Assembly: GCA_025093555.1 (NCBI GenBank)
Contig: JAIWNF010000051.1
Coordinates: forward strand, 186,001 to 250,000
Origin: Circinella umbellata
Lineage: Eukaryota > Mucoromycota > Mucoromycetes > Mucorales > Lichtheimiaceae
Length of the DNA: 64,000 nucleotides
Direction: 5' to 3'
The translations under genes were made by a program, and so were the position numbers. Each line of letters begins with the position of its first letter. Position 1 is the first letter of the stretch. The notes below the pieces were generated by a model. That model did not search any database. It had not been told where the DNA came from and saw nothing but the letters and a program-made list of their open reading frames with translations. This document shows, one piece after another, positions 62,017-64,000 of this stretch.

Positions 62017-63819
62017 ATGATATCACTACCCGAGAAAGAAATTGATTTACCTCTTGGATTTAATGATCCATTAAACTATTTGGAATCACTTGTTTTATGG
62101 GCAAATAAATATAAATGGCTTTATGATTTACATATTGTTGATTTCTTTACTCACGACCAATGGAATAAACTTGATCAAGAATGGACCCATGTACTTGAAC
62201 AAGAAGAAAACTGGTTTGATACAGTTATTCAACTTACTTCTTTTGATCCTATCATTGTAAGTTCAATATCCACATTAAAATAGTATAGGTTTCTTGAATA
62301 AAATAATAATCCATCATTTTTTTTATTTTATTTTTGGAGAGAACCCTTCTTGGCCTGAAACATTAAAGAAGTATATTCAAGAATCACATCGGTTAGCATT
62401 ATTAAGGAAACAACCTAGTGAGTACTTATTACACTATTATTTACAAATGATTAGACCTTAATTGTTGATTTCTATTTTTAGATAACGAAAGACATACTGA
62501 ATTCAAAAAGCATATGCTATTTGGCATGACAGGTAAAAAGATTCATGAGGTAATTACCGTAATAATAATAAAAGGAGACTAAGATTTTAGAATAAAAATC
62601 TTATGAACAATGTAAATTGATAATAACAAAAATTAGGTTGAGCGAATGAGTGATTTAATTGATCAAGTAGCTAAACAACATGGAATATCATCCGCTCTTG
62701 ATCTTGGTTCTGGGCAAGGTTATCTTTCTCGAGCACTAGCATTTCATCATGATATGAATGTATTAGCAGTTGATATGTCTGAAATTCAAACCAAAGGTGC
62801 CGAACGATTTGATCGACGTGTGATACGACATGAAGAGAAATACACAGAAGAAAGTCATCGTGGACGATTAACACATATCACTGAGTTGATAACTCCAGAA
62901 AATATATCAAGTGTTTTAACACGATGGGATGATAATGATGATGATAAAAATATCAGCACTAGCGATACCATTACTACTCCTACTACACCACCTAGTACTA
63001 CAACCATAAATAATGATCGCTGGTTAATTTGTGGTTTACATGCCTGTGGTGATTTATCAACATTGATTATGCGACTTTTTGCTGAAGATAACGATAAAGT
63101 ATCTTGTTTGGTCAATGTTGGATGCTGTTATCATTATTTATCCGAAGAGCCAGGATGTATGTTCCCAGAAACTGGATTTCCAATGAGTGATTCATTGGCT
63201 AAAATGAACTTTACCATGGGAACGACTGCACGCGTATTAGCATGTCATTCACCATGGCAATGGAAACATCAAAAACAAGCAAGTAAAAAGTCTTTTCAAC
63301 AACATTTTTTTCGAGCTTTATTACAGGTAATGATGAAATAAATAAATTTTGGAAAAAAGCGAAAGGAGGACCGAGTTTAACCTTTTTAAATATATAAATA
63401 TATTTACTTAGAAAATTATGGTGGATAAAGGTTTAGCATCAGCATCACAAGCACCTGCATTAGCACATAGGATCAATAAAAAGAACGGATTTGCTGGTTA
63501 TGTCCAAGCAGCTTTAAAAAAATTTGGTCTTCCATCTGATAGTATTACAGAAGAAGAAGCAGAACAATACTTGGAAGAATATAAATATGCTGAAAAACAA
63601 ATTACTATTTTATGGACATTACGATCGTTGATGGCACGTGTGTTAGAAAGTATTGTATTAGTTGATCGTTGGCTTTATTTAAAACACGCAGTATCATCAT
63701 CACAAAATCAACAGAAAAATGGCGATGATAACGATATACCACCTAGAGGTGTCTGGATGTGGCCATTATTTGATCCAATGGAATCACCTAGAAATATGGT
63801 CTTTGTAGCATCAAAATAG
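62017..63819 (+). CDS. METTL25-family methyltransferase
   Basis: Exons 62017-62256, 62342-62417, 62482-62549, 62637-63326 and 63412-63819; 493 residues. The SAM-binding motif is ALDLGSGQGYLSRAL. Family marks are KKHMLFGMTGKKIHEVERM, CGLHACGDLS, VNVGCCYHYLSE and GFPMSD, all typical of METTL25/METTL25B (RRNAD1). Human METTL25 members are linked to methylation of translation machinery, but the substrate here is unknown. An Asp/Thr/Pro low-complexity insert of about 35 residues precedes DRWLICGLHACGD. The start at 62017 is the first ATG in frame with the conserved part; it lies 260 bases from the HAP5 start on the other strand. Confidence 0.92.
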
Positions 63820-64000
63820 GGTCTTTTTGTTATTACGTATTATTTATTTGTATTTGTATCTGTATCACCACGCTTGCGTTTATGATAGTAATATTATTAC
63901 CAGAAGGTAAAAAAATAAACCGTAATAGACGTTTATATCCTGTAAATATAATAAAATATAGAACTACTTTTCACTGTATTATCAAATTTTACATACCATT

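Overview
The window is nuclear DNA of a filamentous fungus. It is AT-rich, and nearly every gene is broken by short GT-AG introns of about 50-270 bp, one of them apparently GC-AG. The proteins (BAP31-like ER protein, PMT2-type O-mannosyltransferase, HAP5/NF-YC, Oms1-like methyltransferase, PTAR1-like protein, eIF4A, uL16) are fungal in flavour. Base composition, gene style and the secreted subtilisin family suggest an early-diverging lineage such as Mucoromycota. That placement is an inference from style; no marker gene in the window proves it.

Left third (1-27,230): a subtilisin gene cluster built from nested duplications. A unit 'A' holds a secreted subtilase gene and a decayed BAP31-like gene. 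It occurs forward (A1, 1-~5150), inverted (A2, 7824-11945), forward again (A3, 17649-~21580), and as an older, diverged fourth copy (A4, ~22,200-27,230). A4 carries a longer subtilase paralogue and the only intact BAP31-like gene. A1 and A2 form an inverted repeat around spacer S1. A2 plus a flanking block B (11946-13683) forms a second inverted repeat with B' (15913-17648) plus A3 around spacer S2. S1 and S2 are themselves partly homologous in opposite orientation. Each spacer holds an insertion the other lacks, so each supplies the other's empty site.

Middle (27,995-40,900): a PTAR1-like gene converges on an aldo-keto reductase gene. After a gene-poor stretch comes a complete 4.7-kb Mutator-like DNA transposon (34163-38865) with long terminal inverted repeats and a perfect 9-bp target duplication. 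Its single large gene joins a MULE transposase to a C-terminal domain resembling a ubiquitin-specific (C19) protease. An in-frame TGA falls between the protease Cys and His boxes.

Right part (40,929-64,000): a compact housekeeping region. In order: uL16 ribosomal protein (+), NIPA-type Mg2+ transporter (-), a low-complexity coiled-coil protein (+), a TSTD2/TrhO-like rhodanese (-), a PMT2-type protein O-mannosyltransferase (+), an NmrA-like NAD(P)-binding protein (+), an Oms1-like methyltransferase (+), eIF4A (+), HAP5/NF-YC (-) and a METTL25-family methyltransferase (+). Several neighbours are divergent pairs sharing 260-610 bp promoters, and others converge. All spliced models given here keep an open frame through every junction by hand reading.

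The genes do not form one pathway. The two themes worth attention are amplification of a secreted protease by inverted duplication, and the transposase-deubiquitinase-like fusion.
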